The position numbers and the translations under genes were made by a program. The notes below the pieces were generated by a model. That model did not search any database and was not told the origin of the DNA. It saw nothing but the letters and a program-made list of their open reading frames with translations. DNA of 64,000 nucleotides from Nocardioides thalensis (lineage in GTDB: Bacteria > Actinomycetota > Actinomycetes > Propionibacteriales > Nocardioidaceae), in NCBI RefSeq assembly GCF_013410655.1, contig NZ_JACCFP010000001.1, positions 248,001 through 312,000 on the forward strand, given 5' to 3'. Positions 8,539 through 19,044 of this stretch are shown here, piece after piece. The stretch's first letter is position 1. Each line of letters opens with the position of its first letter.

Positions 8539-10961
8539 CCACGGCCCCGGAGCAGGCGACCGACCTGGTCAACGTCACGATCGACGGCATCCAGGTCGCC
8601 GTCCCGAAGGACACCCTGGTGATCCGCGCCGCCGAGCAGATCGGCGTGCAGGTGCCGCGCTTCTGCGACCACCCGCTGCTGGCGCCCGTCGGCGCCTGCC
8701 GCCAGTGCCTGGTCGACGTGCCCGACGCCGGCAACGGCCGCGGCTTCCCGAAGCCGCAGGCCTCCTGCACCCTTCCGGTCGCGGAGGGCATGGTGGTCAA
8801 TACGCAGGTGACCAGCCCGGTCGCCGACAAGGCGCAGCAGGGCGTCATGGAGTTCCTGCTGATCAACCACCCGCTCGACTGCCCCGTCTGCGACAAGGGC
8901 GGCGAGTGCCCGCTGCAGAACCAGGCGATGTCCAACGGTCGCGGCGAGTCCCGGTTCTCCGGCGGCGACAGCCCGGGCGGCGCCCACAACACCAAGCGCA
9001 CCTTCCCGAAGCCGATCAACCTCTCGCCCAACGTGCTGCTCGACCGCGAGCGGTGCATCGTCTGCCAGCGCTGCACGCGCTTCGCCGACGAGATCGCCGG
9101 CGACCCGTTCATCGCGCTCGTCGAGCGCGGGGCGCAGCAGCAGATCGGCATTGCCGAGGACGCCCCGTTCCTCTCCTACTTCTCCGGCAACGTCATCCAG
9201 ATCTGCCCGGTCGGCGCGCTGACCTCGGAGGAGTACCGCTTCCGCTCCCGCCCCTTCGACCTCGTCTCCACGCCGGGTGTCGCCGAGCACGACGCGTGCG
9301 GATCCGCGATCCGCGTCGACCACCGCCGCGGCAAGGTGATGCGCCGCCTCGCGGGCAACGACCCAGAGGTCAACGAGGAGTGGATCACCGACAAGGACCG
9401 CTACGCGTTCGCCTACGCGCACGGCGACGACCGGATCACCTACCCCCAGGTGCGTGACGAGGACGGTTCGCTCCGTCCCGCGTCGTGGCCCGAGGCGTTC
9501 GCGGTCGCGGCGCGCGGCCTGGCCGCCGCGAAGGAGGCCGGCGGGGTCGGCGTCCTCACCGGTGGCCGGCTGACCGCCGAGGACGCCTACGCCTACAACA
9601 AGTTCGCCCGCGTCGCGCTCGGCACCAACGACATCGACTTCCGCGCGCGCCCGCACTCCGCCGAGGAGGCGGCGTTCCTCGCCAGCCACGTCGCGCTGTC
9701 GACGGCGGTCACGTACGGCGACCTCGAGTCGGCGTCGCGGGTGGTGCTCGTCGGGCTGGAGCCCGAGGACGAGGCCGGCGCGATCTGGCTGCGGCTGCGC
9801 AAGGCGACGCGTGCCCGCCGCACGCAGGTCGTGGCGCTCGCGCCGTACACCACGCGCGGCCTGCGCAAGCTCGGTGCCCGCGTGGTGCCCACCGCGCCCG
9901 GCGACGAGGCTGGCGCGATCCGGTCGCTCCTCGAGCAGAGCGAGTACGGCGTCGACGCGTCCGCCGTGGTTCTCGTCGGCGAGCGTCTCGCCACCGTGCC
10001 CGGCGCCCTCGCCGCGGCCGCCGAGCTGGCCGCCAAGTCCGGCGCCCGGCTCGCGTGGGTGCCGCGTCGCGCCGGCGACCGCGGTGCCGTCGAGGCCGGC
10101 TGCCTGCCGAACCTGCTGCCCGGCGGCCGCCCGGTCGCCGACGCCGGTGCCCGGGTCGACGTCGCGACCGCGTGGGGCGTCGACCACCTGCCCGAGGCCG
10201 AGGGTCGCGACGGCGACGCGATCGTCGCCGCCCTGGTTGCCGGCGAGCTCGGCGGCCTGGTGGTCGCCGGGGTCGACCCGCGCGACACGGCCGACCCGGC
10301 CGCGACCCGGGCCGCGATCGAGGCCGCGGGCTTCGTCGTCGCGCTCGACCTCCGGTCCACCGAGGTCACGCAGGCCGCTGACGTCGTCCTGCCCGTCGCG
10401 CCGGTGACCGACAAGGCCGGCACGTTCGTGACCTGGGAGGGCCGCCCGCGTGCGTTCGCGCAGGCGCTCGCCAACCCGGCCTCGCTGCCCGACCTGCGCT
10501 CGCTCTCCGGCATCGCCGCCGAGATGGGTGCCCCGCTGGGGTTCCGCACCGTCGAGGAGGTGCGGGCGGAGATGGAGAGCCTCGGGCCGTGGGACGGCGA
10601 GCGACCGGGTCTCGATACGCCCTCGCCTAGCGGCTCGGACTACTCGACCAACCTGGGCGAGGCGTTGCGGCTGGCGAGCTGGAAGCAGTCGGTCGACAAC
10701 GGCGTGATGCAGGACGGCGACAAGTACCTCAAGGCCACCGCTCGCCCGCCGGTCGCGCTGGTGTCGACGGCGACGTTCGACCAGCACGGCGCGACCGTCA
10801 CGCTGACCGGCGACCGCGGGTCGGTGACGCTGCCCGCAGAGGTCGCCGACGACCTGGTCGACGGCGTCGTCTGGGTGCCCGCCAACTCGTTCGGCAACGG
10901 CGTGCTGGCCGACTTGGCCTCGCCGGGCTCGACCGTCACGATCAGTGGAGGTGAGGCATGA
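8535..10961 (+). CDS. nuoG: NADH-quinone oxidoreductase subunit G
   Basis: 808 residues, the largest peripheral subunit, which carries a chain of Fe-S clusters from NuoF towards NuoI. N-terminal ferredoxin-type 2Fe-2S domain ([16 protein letters not shown]), His/Cys cluster [17 protein letters not shown], two 4Fe-4S motifs ([10 protein letters not shown] and a later Cys), then a molybdopterin-type domain without cofactor. The N7 cluster of some bacteria appears to be absent (one Cys only in [12 protein letters not shown]). Around residues 691-705 an inserted segment [15 protein letters not shown] is encoded by a dispersed palindromic repeat (10,608-10,650). ATG 8535 overlaps the nuoF stop. 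Confidence 0.95.
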   Translation: MTTAPEQATDLVNVTIDGIQVAVPKDTLVIRAAEQIGVQVPRFCDHPLLAPVGACRQCLVDVPDAGNGRGFPKPQASCTLPVAEGMVVNTQVTSPVADKAQQGVMEFLLINHPLDCPVCDKGGECPLQNQAMSNGRGESRFSGGDSPGGAHNTKRTFPKPINLSPNVLLDRERCIVCQRCTRFADEIAGDPFIALVERGAQQQIGIAEDAPFLSYFSGNVIQICPVGALTSEEYRFRSRPFDLVSTPGVAEHDACGSAIRVDHRRGKVMRRLAGNDPEVNEEWITDKDRYAFAYAHGDDRITYPQVRDEDGSLRPASWPEAFAVAARGLAAAKEAGGVGVLTGGRLTAEDAYAYNKFARVALGTNDIDFRARPHSAEEAAFLASHVALSTAVTYGDLESASRVVLVGLEPEDEAGAIWLRLRKATRARRTQVVALAPYTTRGLRKLGARVVPTAPGDEAGAIRSLLEQSEYGVDASAVVLVGERLATVPGALAAAAELAAKSGARLAWVPRRAGDRGAVEAGCLPNLLPGGRPVADAGARVDVATAWGVDHLPEAEGRDGDAIVAALVAGELGGLVVAGVDPRDTADPAATRAAIEAAGFVVALDLRSTEVTQAADVVLPVAPVTDKAGTFVTWEGRPRAFAQALANPASLPDLRSLSGIAAEMGAPLGFRTVEEVRAEMESLGPWDGERPGLDTPSPSGSDYSTNLGEALRLASWKQSVDNGVMQDGDKYLKATARPPVALVSTATFDQHGATVTLTGDRGSVTLPAEVADDLVDGVVWVPANSFGNGVLADLASPGSTVTISGGEA
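10608..10650. repeat. REP-like palindromic repeat inside nuoG
   Basis: This 43-bp segment begins GGTCTCGATACG and ends TACTCGACCA, an imperfect inverted repeat with a CG-rich centre that includes CTAGCGGCTCGG. From memory, the pair GGTCTCGATACG...CTACTCGACCA is the outer sequence of a highly repeated extragenic palindrome in Nocardioides and relatives. Here it sits in frame within nuoG, in the poorly conserved linker of the molybdopterin-type domain, and adds about 14 residues. No second copy lies in this window. Confidence 0.55.
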
Positions 10962-12274
10962 GCCTCGACGCGTTCGGCAACGACCCCTGGTGGGTCGTCG
11001 GCCTCAAGACGCTGTTGATCTTCGTCGTCCTCGTGCTGCTGACGCTCTTCAACATCTGGTGGGAGCGCCGCGTCGTCGCCCGGATGCAGCACCGCATCGG
11101 GCCCAACGTGCACGGCCCGTTCGGCCTGCTGCAGTCGCTGGCCGACGGCGTGAAGCTGGCGCTCAAGGAGGACCTGACGCCGAAGGCCGCCGACAAGGTG
11201 GTCTTCATCCTCGCGCCGGTCATCGCCACCGTGCCTGCCTTCGTGACGTTCGCGGTCATCCCGTTCGGGCCCGAGGTGAACTTCTTCGGCGAGCACACGC
11301 CGCTCCAGCTGACCGACATGCCGGTCGCCGTGCTGTTCGTGATGGCGATCGCGTCGATCGGCATCTACGGCATCGTGCTCGCCGGCTGGTCGAGCGGGTC
11401 GACGTACTCCCTCCTCGGCGGCCTACGCTCCAGCGCGCAGATGATCTCCTACGAAGTCGCTATGGGCCTGGCGCTCGTCTCGGTGTTCCTCTACGCCGGC
11501 TCGATGTCGACCAGCGAGATCGTCGCCGCCCAGGACGACCTGTGGTTCGGGCTGATCCTGCTGCCGTCGTTCGTGATCTACACGATCGCGATGGTCGGCG
11601 AGACCAACCGCGCGCCGTTCGACCTGCCCGAGGCCGAGGGCGAGCTGGTCGGCGGCTTCCACACCGAGTACTCCTCGCTGAAGTTCGCCCTGTTCTTCCT
11701 CGCCGAGTACATCAACATGGCGACGGTGTCGGCGCTCGCGACCACTCTGTTCCTGGGCGGCTGGCACGCGCCGTTCTGGATCGACGAGGTCTGGGCCGGC
11801 GCCAACTCCGGCTACTGGCCGGTGCTGTGGTTCTTCGGCAAGGTGATGTTCTTCATCTTCATCTTCATCTGGCTCCGCGGCTCGCTGCCCCGGCTGCGCT
11901 ACGACCAGTTCATGGCGTTCGGCTGGAAGCGCCTCATCCCGCTTGCGCTGGTGTGGACCGTGGCCGTGGCGTTCATGCGGCTCGCCCGCAACGAGGGCTG
12001 GCTCGACCAGGACACGCTGCAGGAGCCGCGCACGCTCGCGATCCTCGTGGGTGCCATGGTCGTGCTGCTGCTGGCGACCTTCCTGCTGCCGGAGAAGGGC
12101 GCCAAGGCCGAGGCCGCGGCGACGACGGACGGCCCCGCCCGCACGGGCGGCTTCCCCGTGCCGCCGATGCCCGCCGGCGGCGCGGTCCGTGGCGCGGCGC
12201 AGCCGCTGGTGTTCGAGAGCAACGTGACCAAGGTGACCGACGTGAGGGAGCCCGAGGAGTCAACGCATGGCTGA
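10958..12274 (+). CDS. nuoH: NADH-quinone oxidoreductase subunit H
   Basis: 438 residues, eight predicted membrane helices, the membrane-arm subunit that completes the quinone tunnel with NuoB and NuoD. Motifs: [28 protein letters not shown] and [17 protein letters not shown], the last with conserved acidic residues at the entrance of the proton path. A hydrophilic C-terminal tail of about 60 residues follows the last helix. Coupled to nuoG by ATGA; its end overlaps nuoI by 8 bp. Confidence 0.96.
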   Translation: MSLDAFGNDPWWVVGLKTLLIFVVLVLLTLFNIWWERRVVARMQHRIGPNVHGPFGLLQSLADGVKLALKEDLTPKAADKVVFILAPVIATVPAFVTFAVIPFGPEVNFFGEHTPLQLTDMPVAVLFVMAIASIGIYGIVLAGWSSGSTYSLLGGLRSSAQMISYEVAMGLALVSVFLYAGSMSTSEIVAAQDDLWFGLILLPSFVIYTIAMVGETNRAPFDLPEAEGELVGGFHTEYSSLKFALFFLAEYINMATVSALATTLFLGGWHAPFWIDEVWAGANSGYWPVLWFFGKVMFFIFIFIWLRGSLPRLRYDQFMAFGWKRLIPLALVWTVAVAFMRLARNEGWLDQDTLQEPRTLAILVGAMVVLLLATFLLPEKGAKAEAAATTDGPARTGGFPVPPMPAGGAVRGAAQPLVFESNVTKVTDVREPEESTHG

Positions 12275-12896
12275 GCAGTCGCAGAAGGGCCCGTCCCTCA
12301 AGGAGCAGTTCTGGGACCCCGTCGCCGGCTTCGGCGTCACGTTCCGCACGATGTTCCGCAAGGTCGTCACGGAGCAGTACCCCAAGGAGAAGTTCCCGAC
12401 GGCGCCGCGGTTCCACGGCCGCCACCAGCTCAACCGGTGGCCCGACGGCCTCGAGAAGTGCGTCGGGTGCGAGCTCTGCGCCTGGGCCTGCCCGGCCGAC
12501 GCGATCTACGTCGAGGGCGCGCAGAACGACGACACCCCCGACGCCGACGGCAACAGCCAGCGCTACAGCGCCGGCGAGCGCTACGGCCGCGTCTACCAGA
12601 TCAACTACCTTCGCTGCATCCTGTGCGGGCTCTGCATCGAGGCGTGCCCCACCCGCGCGCTGACGATGACCAACGAGTACGAGCTGGCCGACGACAACCG
12701 CGCCGACCTGATCTACGAGAAGTCCGACCTGCTGGCGCCGCTGCTGCCCGGCATGGAGCAGCCGCCGCACCCGCAGCGGCTGGGCGACGAGACGGCCTAC
12801 TACCGGGGCGAGAACGCGGCGACCCCGGTCGACGCCGGCGACCGACCGGCGGCCTCCGTCGCGGCCCAGGCGCCCTCCCAGGAGGAGACCGCATGA
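12267..12896 (+). CDS. nuoI: NADH-quinone oxidoreductase subunit I
   Basis: 209 residues; an 8Fe ferredoxin-like subunit with clusters N6a and N6b that pass electrons to NuoB. Two classical motifs: [12 protein letters not shown] and [12 protein letters not shown]. The Ala/Pro-rich C-terminal 60 residues are a lineage-specific tail. Starts within nuoH (ATGGCTGAG) and ends in the ATGA of nuoJ. Confidence 0.96.
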   Translation: MAEQSQKGPSLKEQFWDPVAGFGVTFRTMFRKVVTEQYPKEKFPTAPRFHGRHQLNRWPDGLEKCVGCELCAWACPADAIYVEGAQNDDTPDADGNSQRYSAGERYGRVYQINYLRCILCGLCIEACPTRALTMTNEYELADDNRADLIYEKSDLLAPLLPGMEQPPHPQRLGDETAYYRGENAATPVDAGDRPAASVAAQAPSQEETA

Positions 12897-13711
12897 TCGC
12901 GTTCTGGATCCTCGCCCCGCTGATGGTGGTCGCGGCGCTCGGCATCCTGTTCGTCCGCAAGGCCGTGCACGCCGCGCTGCTGCTGGCGGTCGTGATGATC
13001 AGCCTCGCCGTGCTCTACGCCGTCCTCGAGGCGCCGTTCCTGTTCGCGGTCCAGATCATCGTCTACACCGGCGCGATCCTCATGCTGTTCCTCTTCGTGC
13101 TCATGCTGGTCGGCGTCGACGCGTCCGACTCGCTCGTCGAGACGCTGCGCGGCCAGCGGCTGATGGCCTGGATCTCGGGTGTGCTGTTCGCCGTCGTGCT
13201 CCTGGTCGGGCTCACCCAGATCACCCTCGGCAGCTCGGCCGGGCTCGAGGAGGTCAACGCGGGCGGCAACGTGCAGGCGCTCGCCGACGTGCTCTTCTCC
13301 CGCTACGTCTTCGCGTTCGAGGTCACCAGCGCCCTGCTGATCACCGCGGCCGTCGGGGCGATGGTGCTCGCCCACCGCGAGCGCCTCGCGCCCAAGGAGT
13401 CGCAGGCCGACATCGCGGCGCGCCGGGTGCGTGACTTCAGCGAGAAGGGCGCCCACCTCGGCCCGCTGCCGCCGCCGGGCGTCTACGCCCGCCACAACGC
13501 GGTCGACACCCCCGCCCTGCTCCCCGACGGTACGCCGGCAGCGGCCTCCGTCTCGCGGGTCCTGGCCGCGCGCGGCGACATGCGTGCCCCCGCGGGCTAC
13601 GCCGACGACATCGACGAGGTCACCGGCGAGCTCGGGCAGGACCCGAGCCGGATGCCCGAGACCAGTGGCAAGGACTCCGCCACGGCGTCGAGCGAAGAGG
13701 ATGTGAAGTGA
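12893..13711 (+). CDS. nuoJ: NADH-quinone oxidoreductase subunit J
   Basis: 272 residues, five membrane helices in the first 165, including the pi-bulge helix region [21 protein letters not shown] that is typical of the subunit (given here as residues about 43-63). A long hydrophilic C-terminal tail (about 100 residues) extends into the cytoplasm, as in other actinobacterial NuoJ. ATG 12893 overlaps the nuoI stop; a longer upstream frame is not the gene. Confidence 0.94.
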   Translation: MIAFWILAPLMVVAALGILFVRKAVHAALLLAVVMISLAVLYAVLEAPFLFAVQIIVYTGAILMLFLFVLMLVGVDASDSLVETLRGQRLMAWISGVLFAVVLLVGLTQITLGSSAGLEEVNAGGNVQALADVLFSRYVFAFEVTSALLITAAVGAMVLAHRERLAPKESQADIAARRVRDFSEKGAHLGPLPPPGVYARHNAVDTPALLPDGTPAAASVSRVLAARGDMRAPAGYADDIDEVTGELGQDPSRMPETSGKDSATASSEEDVK

Positions 13712-13714
13712 CCG

Positions 13715-14008
13715 ATGACTGAGTACGTCGTCCTGAGCGCGATCCTCTTCACCATCGGCAGCATCGGCGTGCTCACGCGCCGCAACGCGATCGTGGTGTT
13801 CATGTGCGTGGAGCTGATGCTCAACGCCTGCAACCTCGCGTTCGTCGCGTTCGCCAAGCAGCACGGCAACCTCGACGGCCAGATCGCCGCCTTCTTCGTG
13901 ATGGTGGTGGCCGCGGCCGAGGTCGTCGTCGGGCTCGCGATCATCATGACCATCTTCCGGACCCGTCGCTCGGCCTCGGTCGACGACGCCAGCCTCCTGA
14001 AGTTCTGA
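13715..14008 (+). CDS. nuoK: NADH-quinone oxidoreductase subunit K
   Basis: 97 residues, three membrane helices, the smallest antiporter-like (MrpC-related) subunit. Two membrane glutamates of the proton path are visible, in [13 protein letters not shown] (about residue 32) and in the [12 protein letters not shown] segment (about residue 69). It begins 4 bp after nuoJ. Confidence 0.96.
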   Translation: MTEYVVLSAILFTIGSIGVLTRRNAIVVFMCVELMLNACNLAFVAFAKQHGNLDGQIAAFFVMVVAAAEVVVGLAIIMTIFRTRRSASVDDASLLKF

Positions 14009-14015
14009 GGTAGCA

Positions 14016-15929
14016 ATGCACGAGGTTCCCGTGGTCCACCCTGTCGACGCCGACGGCGTGTTCTCGCTGCTGTGGCTGATCATCGCGCTGCCGGCGTTCG
14101 GCGCCGCGGTCCTGCTGCTCGTCGGCAACCGGCGCAGCCAGGCCTTCGGCCACTGGCTCGGCCTGGCGACGATCTCAGGGTCGTTCGTGCTGAGCCTGGT
14201 CATGTTCTTCACGCTGCTCGGGCGTGACGAGCACGAGCGCCAGGTCGGCCAGCACCTCTGGACCTGGATCGAGACCGGTGGCCTCGACATCGGGATGGAC
14301 CTGCTCTACGACCCGCTGTCGGCGCTCTTCCTGCTGCTGATCACCGGCGTCGGCTCGCTGATCCACCTCTACTCCGTGGGCTACATGGCTCACGACCCGC
14401 GTCGGCCGCGGTTCTTCGCCTACCTCAACCTGTTCGTCGCGGCGATGCTGATGCTGGTCCTCGCCGAGAACTACGTGGGGCTGTTCCTCGGCTGGGAGGG
14501 CGTGGGCCTCGCGTCGTACCTCCTGATCGGCTTCTGGCAGCACAAGCCGTCGGCGGCCGCTGCCGCCAAGAAGGCGTTCGTGATCAACCGGGTCGGCGAC
14601 ATGGGCATGTCGCTCGCGATCTTCCTGTTCATCGCGACGTTCGGCTCGACCAGCTTCACGGTCATCAGCGCCCAGGTGCACGGCGCGTCCGAGGCCACGC
14701 TGACCTGGCTCGGGGTGCTGCTCCTCATCGGCGCGTGCGGCAAGTCGGCGCAGGTCCCGCTCCAGTCCTGGCTCCTCGACGCCATGGAGGGCCCGACCCC
14801 CGTCTCCGCGCTGATCCACGCGGCCACGATGGTGACGGCCGGCGTCTACCTGATCGTCCGGTCCAACTTCGTCTTCGAGCTCGCCCCCGACGCGCAGACC
14901 GCCGTCGTGGTCGTGGCCACCGTGACGCTGCTGTGGGGTGCGATCATCGGGTGCGCCAAGGACGACATCAAGAAGGGCCTCGCCGGGTCGACCATGAGCC
15001 AGATCGGCTACATGATGCTCGGCGCCGGCCTCGGTGTCGCCGGCTACGCGTTTGCGATCTTCCACCTGCTCACCCACGGGTTCTTCAAGGCCAACATGTT
15101 CCTGGGCGCCGGCTCGGTCATGCACGCGATGGACGACGACGTCGACATGCGCCACTACGGCGGCCTCCAGAAGCTGCTGCCCGTCACGTTCCTGACGTTC
15201 GCGATGGGCTATCTCGCGATCATCGGCTTCCCGGGCTTCTCCGGCTTCTGGTCCAAGGACAAGATCATCGAGACGGCCCTCGTCGAGAACTGGGTGGTCG
15301 GCGTCTGCGCGATCCTCGGCGCCGGCATCACCGGCTTCTACATGACCCGGATGATGCTGATGACCTTCTTCACCGAGAAGCGGTGGGCGGACGGCGTGCA
15401 CCCGCACGAGTCGCCGAAGGTGATGACGATCCCGCTGATCGTGCTCGCCGCGCTGTCGGTCCTCGGCGGCTTCCTGCTGCTCGGTGACTGGATCACCGAG
15501 TGGCTGACGCCGGTGGTCGGCCACGCCGCCCACCACGACCCGCCGATCCCGGCGCTCGCGGTCACCGCGATCATCGTGGTGGTGGTCGCGTGCGGTGCGG
15601 CCCTGGCCTGGTTCCTGGTCGGGCGCAACGAGGTGCCGCGCGAGGCTCCCACCGACGTGTCGTTCGCGACCCGCGCCGCCCGCGCCGACCTCTACGGCGA
15701 CGCGATCAACGACACTCTCGTCGTGCGCCCCGGCGCCGGCCTCACCCGCGCCCTCGTCGCGGGCGACCGCGCGGTCGTCGACGGCGCCTTCATGGGCGGC
15801 GGCACCGTCGTGAGCGGCGTCGGCCAGGGCGTGCGGCGCCTGCAGACCGGCTACGTCCGCTCCTATGCCCTCTCCGTGCTCGGCGGCGCCCTGCTGCTGG
15901 TCGTGACCCTCGTGGCGGTGAACCTCTGA
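14016..15929 (+). CDS. nuoL: NADH-quinone oxidoreductase subunit L
   Basis: 637 residues, the distal proton-pumping antiporter-like subunit with about 16 membrane helices. Proton_antipo core motifs: [21 protein letters not shown] (Glu of helix 5), [20 protein letters not shown] (Lys of helix 7), and [16 protein letters not shown]. The C-terminal lateral helix region, which braces NuoM and NuoN, is present. ATG 14016 follows TGAGGTAGC; the TGA overlaps the nuoM ATG. Confidence 0.96.
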   Translation: MHEVPVVHPVDADGVFSLLWLIIALPAFGAAVLLLVGNRRSQAFGHWLGLATISGSFVLSLVMFFTLLGRDEHERQVGQHLWTWIETGGLDIGMDLLYDPLSALFLLLITGVGSLIHLYSVGYMAHDPRRPRFFAYLNLFVAAMLMLVLAENYVGLFLGWEGVGLASYLLIGFWQHKPSAAAAAKKAFVINRVGDMGMSLAIFLFIATFGSTSFTVISAQVHGASEATLTWLGVLLLIGACGKSAQVPLQSWLLDAMEGPTPVSALIHAATMVTAGVYLIVRSNFVFELAPDAQTAVVVVATVTLLWGAIIGCAKDDIKKGLAGSTMSQIGYMMLGAGLGVAGYAFAIFHLLTHGFFKANMFLGAGSVMHAMDDDVDMRHYGGLQKLLPVTFLTFAMGYLAIIGFPGFSGFWSKDKIIETALVENWVVGVCAILGAGITGFYMTRMMLMTFFTEKRWADGVHPHESPKVMTIPLIVLAALSVLGGFLLLGDWITEWLTPVVGHAAHHDPPIPALAVTAIIVVVVACGAALAWFLVGRNEVPREAPTDVSFATRAARADLYGDAINDTLVVRPGAGLTRALVAGDRAVVDGAFMGGGTVVSGVGQGVRRLQTGYVRSYALSVLGGALLLVVTLVAVNL

Positions 15930-17449
15930 TGCTCTCGGTCCTGATCCTGCTGCCGCTGGTCGGCGCGATCGCCGTCGCGTTCCTGCCGCGGCACCTGAGC
16001 AAGCTGCTCGGCCTCGCGGTCTCGGCGGCGACGCTGGTGCTCGCGGTCGTGGCGGCCTTCCGCTTCGACGTCGGCGGCGGCATGCAGCTCGAGGAGGAGC
16101 AGCCGTGGATCGAGGCGTTCGGGGTGCACTACGCCCTCGGCCTCGACGGGCTGGGCCTGCTGATGGTGCTGCTCACCGTCGTCCTCGTCCCGCTGGTGCT
16201 TGCGGCGGAGTGGACCAAGGCAGACGACGCCGCGGGTGGCGGAGCGCGGGCGTTCGTCGCCTGGACCCTCGCCCTCGAGGGCCTGTCGCTCGCGGTGTTC
16301 TGCGCCACCGACGTCTTCCTCTTCTACGTCGTGTTCGAGGCGACGCTGATCCCGGCCTACTTCCTCGTCGGCGGCTTCGGCCGCGAGGGGCGTGGGGCCG
16401 CGGCCGTGAAGTTCCTGATGTTCCAGCTCGCCGGTGGGTTGGTGCTCCTCGCCTCGGTGATCGGCCTGTACGTCGTCTCCGCGGAGTCCGGCGAGCCGTC
16501 GTACCTCCTGTCGGACCTGATGGCGCTCGACATCGACACGACCGCCGGCCGCTGGCTGTTCGCCGGTTTCCTGTTCGCGTTCGCGGTGAAGGCACCGCTG
16601 TTCCCGCTGCACACCTGGCTGGCCGACACCACCGAGAAGGCGACCCCCGGCACCTCGGTGCTGCTGGTCTGCGTGCTCGACAAGATCGGCACGTTCGGCA
16701 TGCTGCGCTTCTGCCTCGGCATCTTCCCCGAGGCCTCGGAGTGGGCGACCCCGCTCGTCGTCACCCTGGCGCTGATCTCGATCGTCTACGGCGCGTTCGT
16801 GGCGATCGGGCAGGACGACGTGCTCCGCCTGATCGGCCTCACCTCGCTCAGCCACTTCGGCTTCATCACCCTCGGCATCTTCGTGATGACCCCGCAGGGC
16901 GGCTCGGGCGCGGTGCTCTACATGGTCAACCACGGCCTCGGCACGGCCGTGCTGTTCCTCGTCGCCGGCTACCTGCTCCAGCGGCGCGGCACCACGTTGA
17001 TCAGCGAGATGGGCGGCATCGAGAAGGTCACCCCGGTGCTCGCCGGACTGTTCCTTGTCGCCGGCTTGGCGACGCTCGGCCTGCCGGGCCTCAGCCCGTT
17101 CGTCTCCGAGTTCCTCGTGCTGGCCTCGGCGTTCGACTACGCCTGGTACGTCGGCGCGATCGCCGTCACCGGCATCGTGCTGGCCGCGATCTACGTGCTC
17201 TGGCTCTACCAGCGCACGATGACCGGTCCGACACCGCCCGAGGTGGAGGCCACCCCCGACCTCGGCTGGCGTGAGATCGGCGCGGTCGCACCGCTCGTGC
17301 TGGCGCTGGTGGTGTTCGGGTTCTACCCGGCGCCGCTGCTCGACGCCGCCAACCCGATGGTCGACGAGCTGTTGGCCCACGTCGGGGTCGAGGACGACGG
17401 GCCGACGGTCCCGGCCGAAGAAGCCGTTCCCGCGGAGGAGGGCCACTGA
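15929..17449 (+). CDS. nuoM: NADH-quinone oxidoreductase subunit M
   Basis: 506 residues, 14 predicted membrane helices, antiporter-like proton channel. Motifs: FYVVFEATLIPAYFLVGGFG with the helix-5 Glu, FAVKAPLFPLHTWLADTTEKA with the helix-7 Lys, and SLSHFGFITLGIF. The start ATG at 15,929 sits in a TGATG junction with nuoL. Homologous in fold to NuoL and NuoN. Confidence 0.96.
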   Translation: MLSVLILLPLVGAIAVAFLPRHLSKLLGLAVSAATLVLAVVAAFRFDVGGGMQLEEEQPWIEAFGVHYALGLDGLGLLMVLLTVVLVPLVLAAEWTKADDAAGGGARAFVAWTLALEGLSLAVFCATDVFLFYVVFEATLIPAYFLVGGFGREGRGAAAVKFLMFQLAGGLVLLASVIGLYVVSAESGEPSYLLSDLMALDIDTTAGRWLFAGFLFAFAVKAPLFPLHTWLADTTEKATPGTSVLLVCVLDKIGTFGMLRFCLGIFPEASEWATPLVVTLALISIVYGAFVAIGQDDVLRLIGLTSLSHFGFITLGIFVMTPQGGSGAVLYMVNHGLGTAVLFLVAGYLLQRRGTTLISEMGGIEKVTPVLAGLFLVAGLATLGLPGLSPFVSEFLVLASAFDYAWYVGAIAVTGIVLAAIYVLWLYQRTMTGPTPPEVEATPDLGWREIGAVAPLVLALVVFGFYPAPLLDAANPMVDELLAHVGVEDDGPTVPAEEAVPAEEGH

Positions 17450-19044
17450 TGCTCGAGTTCACCAAGCCCACCATCGAGTACGTCGAGCTGCTGCCGCTGC
17501 TGATCGTCCTCGGCGGCGCCTGCCTCGGCATCATCCTCGAGGCGTTCCTGCCCCGCGGGAAGCGTTGGCTGCCGCAGGTCGCGCTGACCCTGGTCACCAT
17601 CGGCGCAGCGCTCGGTTCGACCATCTGGCTCGCCACCGACCTCGAGGAGCGCGCGGACGGCGCCGCCCGCGGCCTGGTCGGCGCCGAGGGCAGCATCATC
17701 GTCGACGGCCCGAGCCTCTACCTGTGGGGCCTGATCCTCGTCTTCGCGCTCGCCGGCACCGCGCTCTTCGCGGAGCGCCGCCTCGAGCACGGGGTCTCCG
17801 CGTTCGCGGGCCAGGCCGCCGCGCTGCCCGGCTCCGAGGCGGAGCGGGAGTCGTCGGCCCAGGGCCTCGAGCACACCGAGATCTACCCGCTGCTGCTCTT
17901 CGCCGTCAGCGGCATGCTGCTCTTCCCGGCCTCCGGCGACCTGCTGATGATGTTCGTCGCGCTCGAGGTGCTCTCGCTGCCGCTCTACCTGCTCTGCGGG
18001 CTGGCGCGCCGTCGCCGGCTCCTCAGCCAGGAGTCCGCGCTCAAGTACTTCCTGGTCGGCGCCTTCTCCTCCGGCTTCTTCCTGTACGGCGCCGCGCTGG
18101 TCTACGGCTACGCCGGCTCGGTCACCTTCGCAGGCATCAACGAGGCCGTGCGCAACAGCGCCGGCGACCGCACGCTGCTGCTCGCCGGCATCGCGCTGCT
18201 CTCGGTCGGCCTGCTGTTCAAGGTCGGCGCGGTCCCGTTCCAGTCGTGGACGCCGGACGTCTACCAGGGCGCCCCCACGGCGGTGACCGCGTTCATGTCC
18301 GCCGCCACCAAGGTCGCCGCGTTCGGTGCCCTTCTGCGGCTGCTGTACGTCGCGTTCGGGGCCGAGCGGTGGAGCTGGCAGCCGATGCTGTGGGTGGTCG
18401 CGATCGCGACGATGATCGTCGGCGCCGTGCTGGCCGTCGTGCAGACCGACGTCAAGCGGATGCTGGCCTACTCCTCGGTCGCCCACACCGGTTTCCTGCT
18501 CACCGGCGTGCTGGGCGTGCAGAGCGCCGGCGACCTCGCCGAGGGGCAGTACACCTCCCTGGAGGGCGTGCTCTTCTACCTGACGACCTACGGGTTCGCC
18601 ACGGTCGGCGCGTTCGCGATCGTCAGCGTCGTGCGCGACGCCGGCGGCGAGGCCACGGGCTACACCCGCTGGGCGGGCCTCGGCAAGCGCTCGCCGCTGG
18701 TCGCCGGGGCGTTCGCGTTCTTCCTGCTGTCCATGGCCGGGATCCCGCTCACCGCGGGCTTCATCGGCAAGTGGGCGGTCTTCACCTCGGCGATGTCCGC
18801 CGGAGCCTGGCCGGTGGTCCTGGTGGCGATCGCGGCGAGCATCATGGCCGTGTTCTTCTACGTCCGGCACATCCGGCTGATGTTCTTCTCCGACCCGGAG
18901 CCGGGCGAGGTGGGAGCGGTCAGCAACCCGTCGGTCCTGACGACCGCCACGGTCGCGATCTGCCTCGCGGCCACGGTCGTGCTGGGCGTCGTACCGGGGC
19001 CGGTGCTCGACCTGGTGACCCGTACGGGAGACTTCATCAGGTGA
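17449..19044 (+). CDS. nuoN: NADH-quinone oxidoreductase subunit N
   Basis: 531 residues, 14 membrane helices, the third antiporter-like pump subunit and last gene of the complex I operon. Seen: MMFVALEVLSLPLYLLCGLAR, LLFKVGAVPFQSWTPDVYQG, and SSVAHTGFLLTGVLG. An insertion after the fourth helix (AFAGQAAALPGSEAERESS, about residues 120-138) is an extramembrane loop typical of actinobacterial NuoN. Joined to nuoM by TGATG and to the polyprenyl synthase by GTGA. Confidence 0.96.
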   Translation: MLEFTKPTIEYVELLPLLIVLGGACLGIILEAFLPRGKRWLPQVALTLVTIGAALGSTIWLATDLEERADGAARGLVGAEGSIIVDGPSLYLWGLILVFALAGTALFAERRLEHGVSAFAGQAAALPGSEAERESSAQGLEHTEIYPLLLFAVSGMLLFPASGDLLMMFVALEVLSLPLYLLCGLARRRRLLSQESALKYFLVGAFSSGFFLYGAALVYGYAGSVTFAGINEAVRNSAGDRTLLLAGIALLSVGLLFKVGAVPFQSWTPDVYQGAPTAVTAFMSAATKVAAFGALLRLLYVAFGAERWSWQPMLWVVAIATMIVGAVLAVVQTDVKRMLAYSSVAHTGFLLTGVLGVQSAGDLAEGQYTSLEGVLFYLTTYGFATVGAFAIVSVVRDAGGEATGYTRWAGLGKRSPLVAGAFAFFLLSMAGIPLTAGFIGKWAVFTSAMSAGAWPVVLVAIAASIMAVFFYVRHIRLMFFSDPEPGEVGAVSNPSVLTTATVAICLAATVVLGVVPGPVLDLVTRTGDFIR

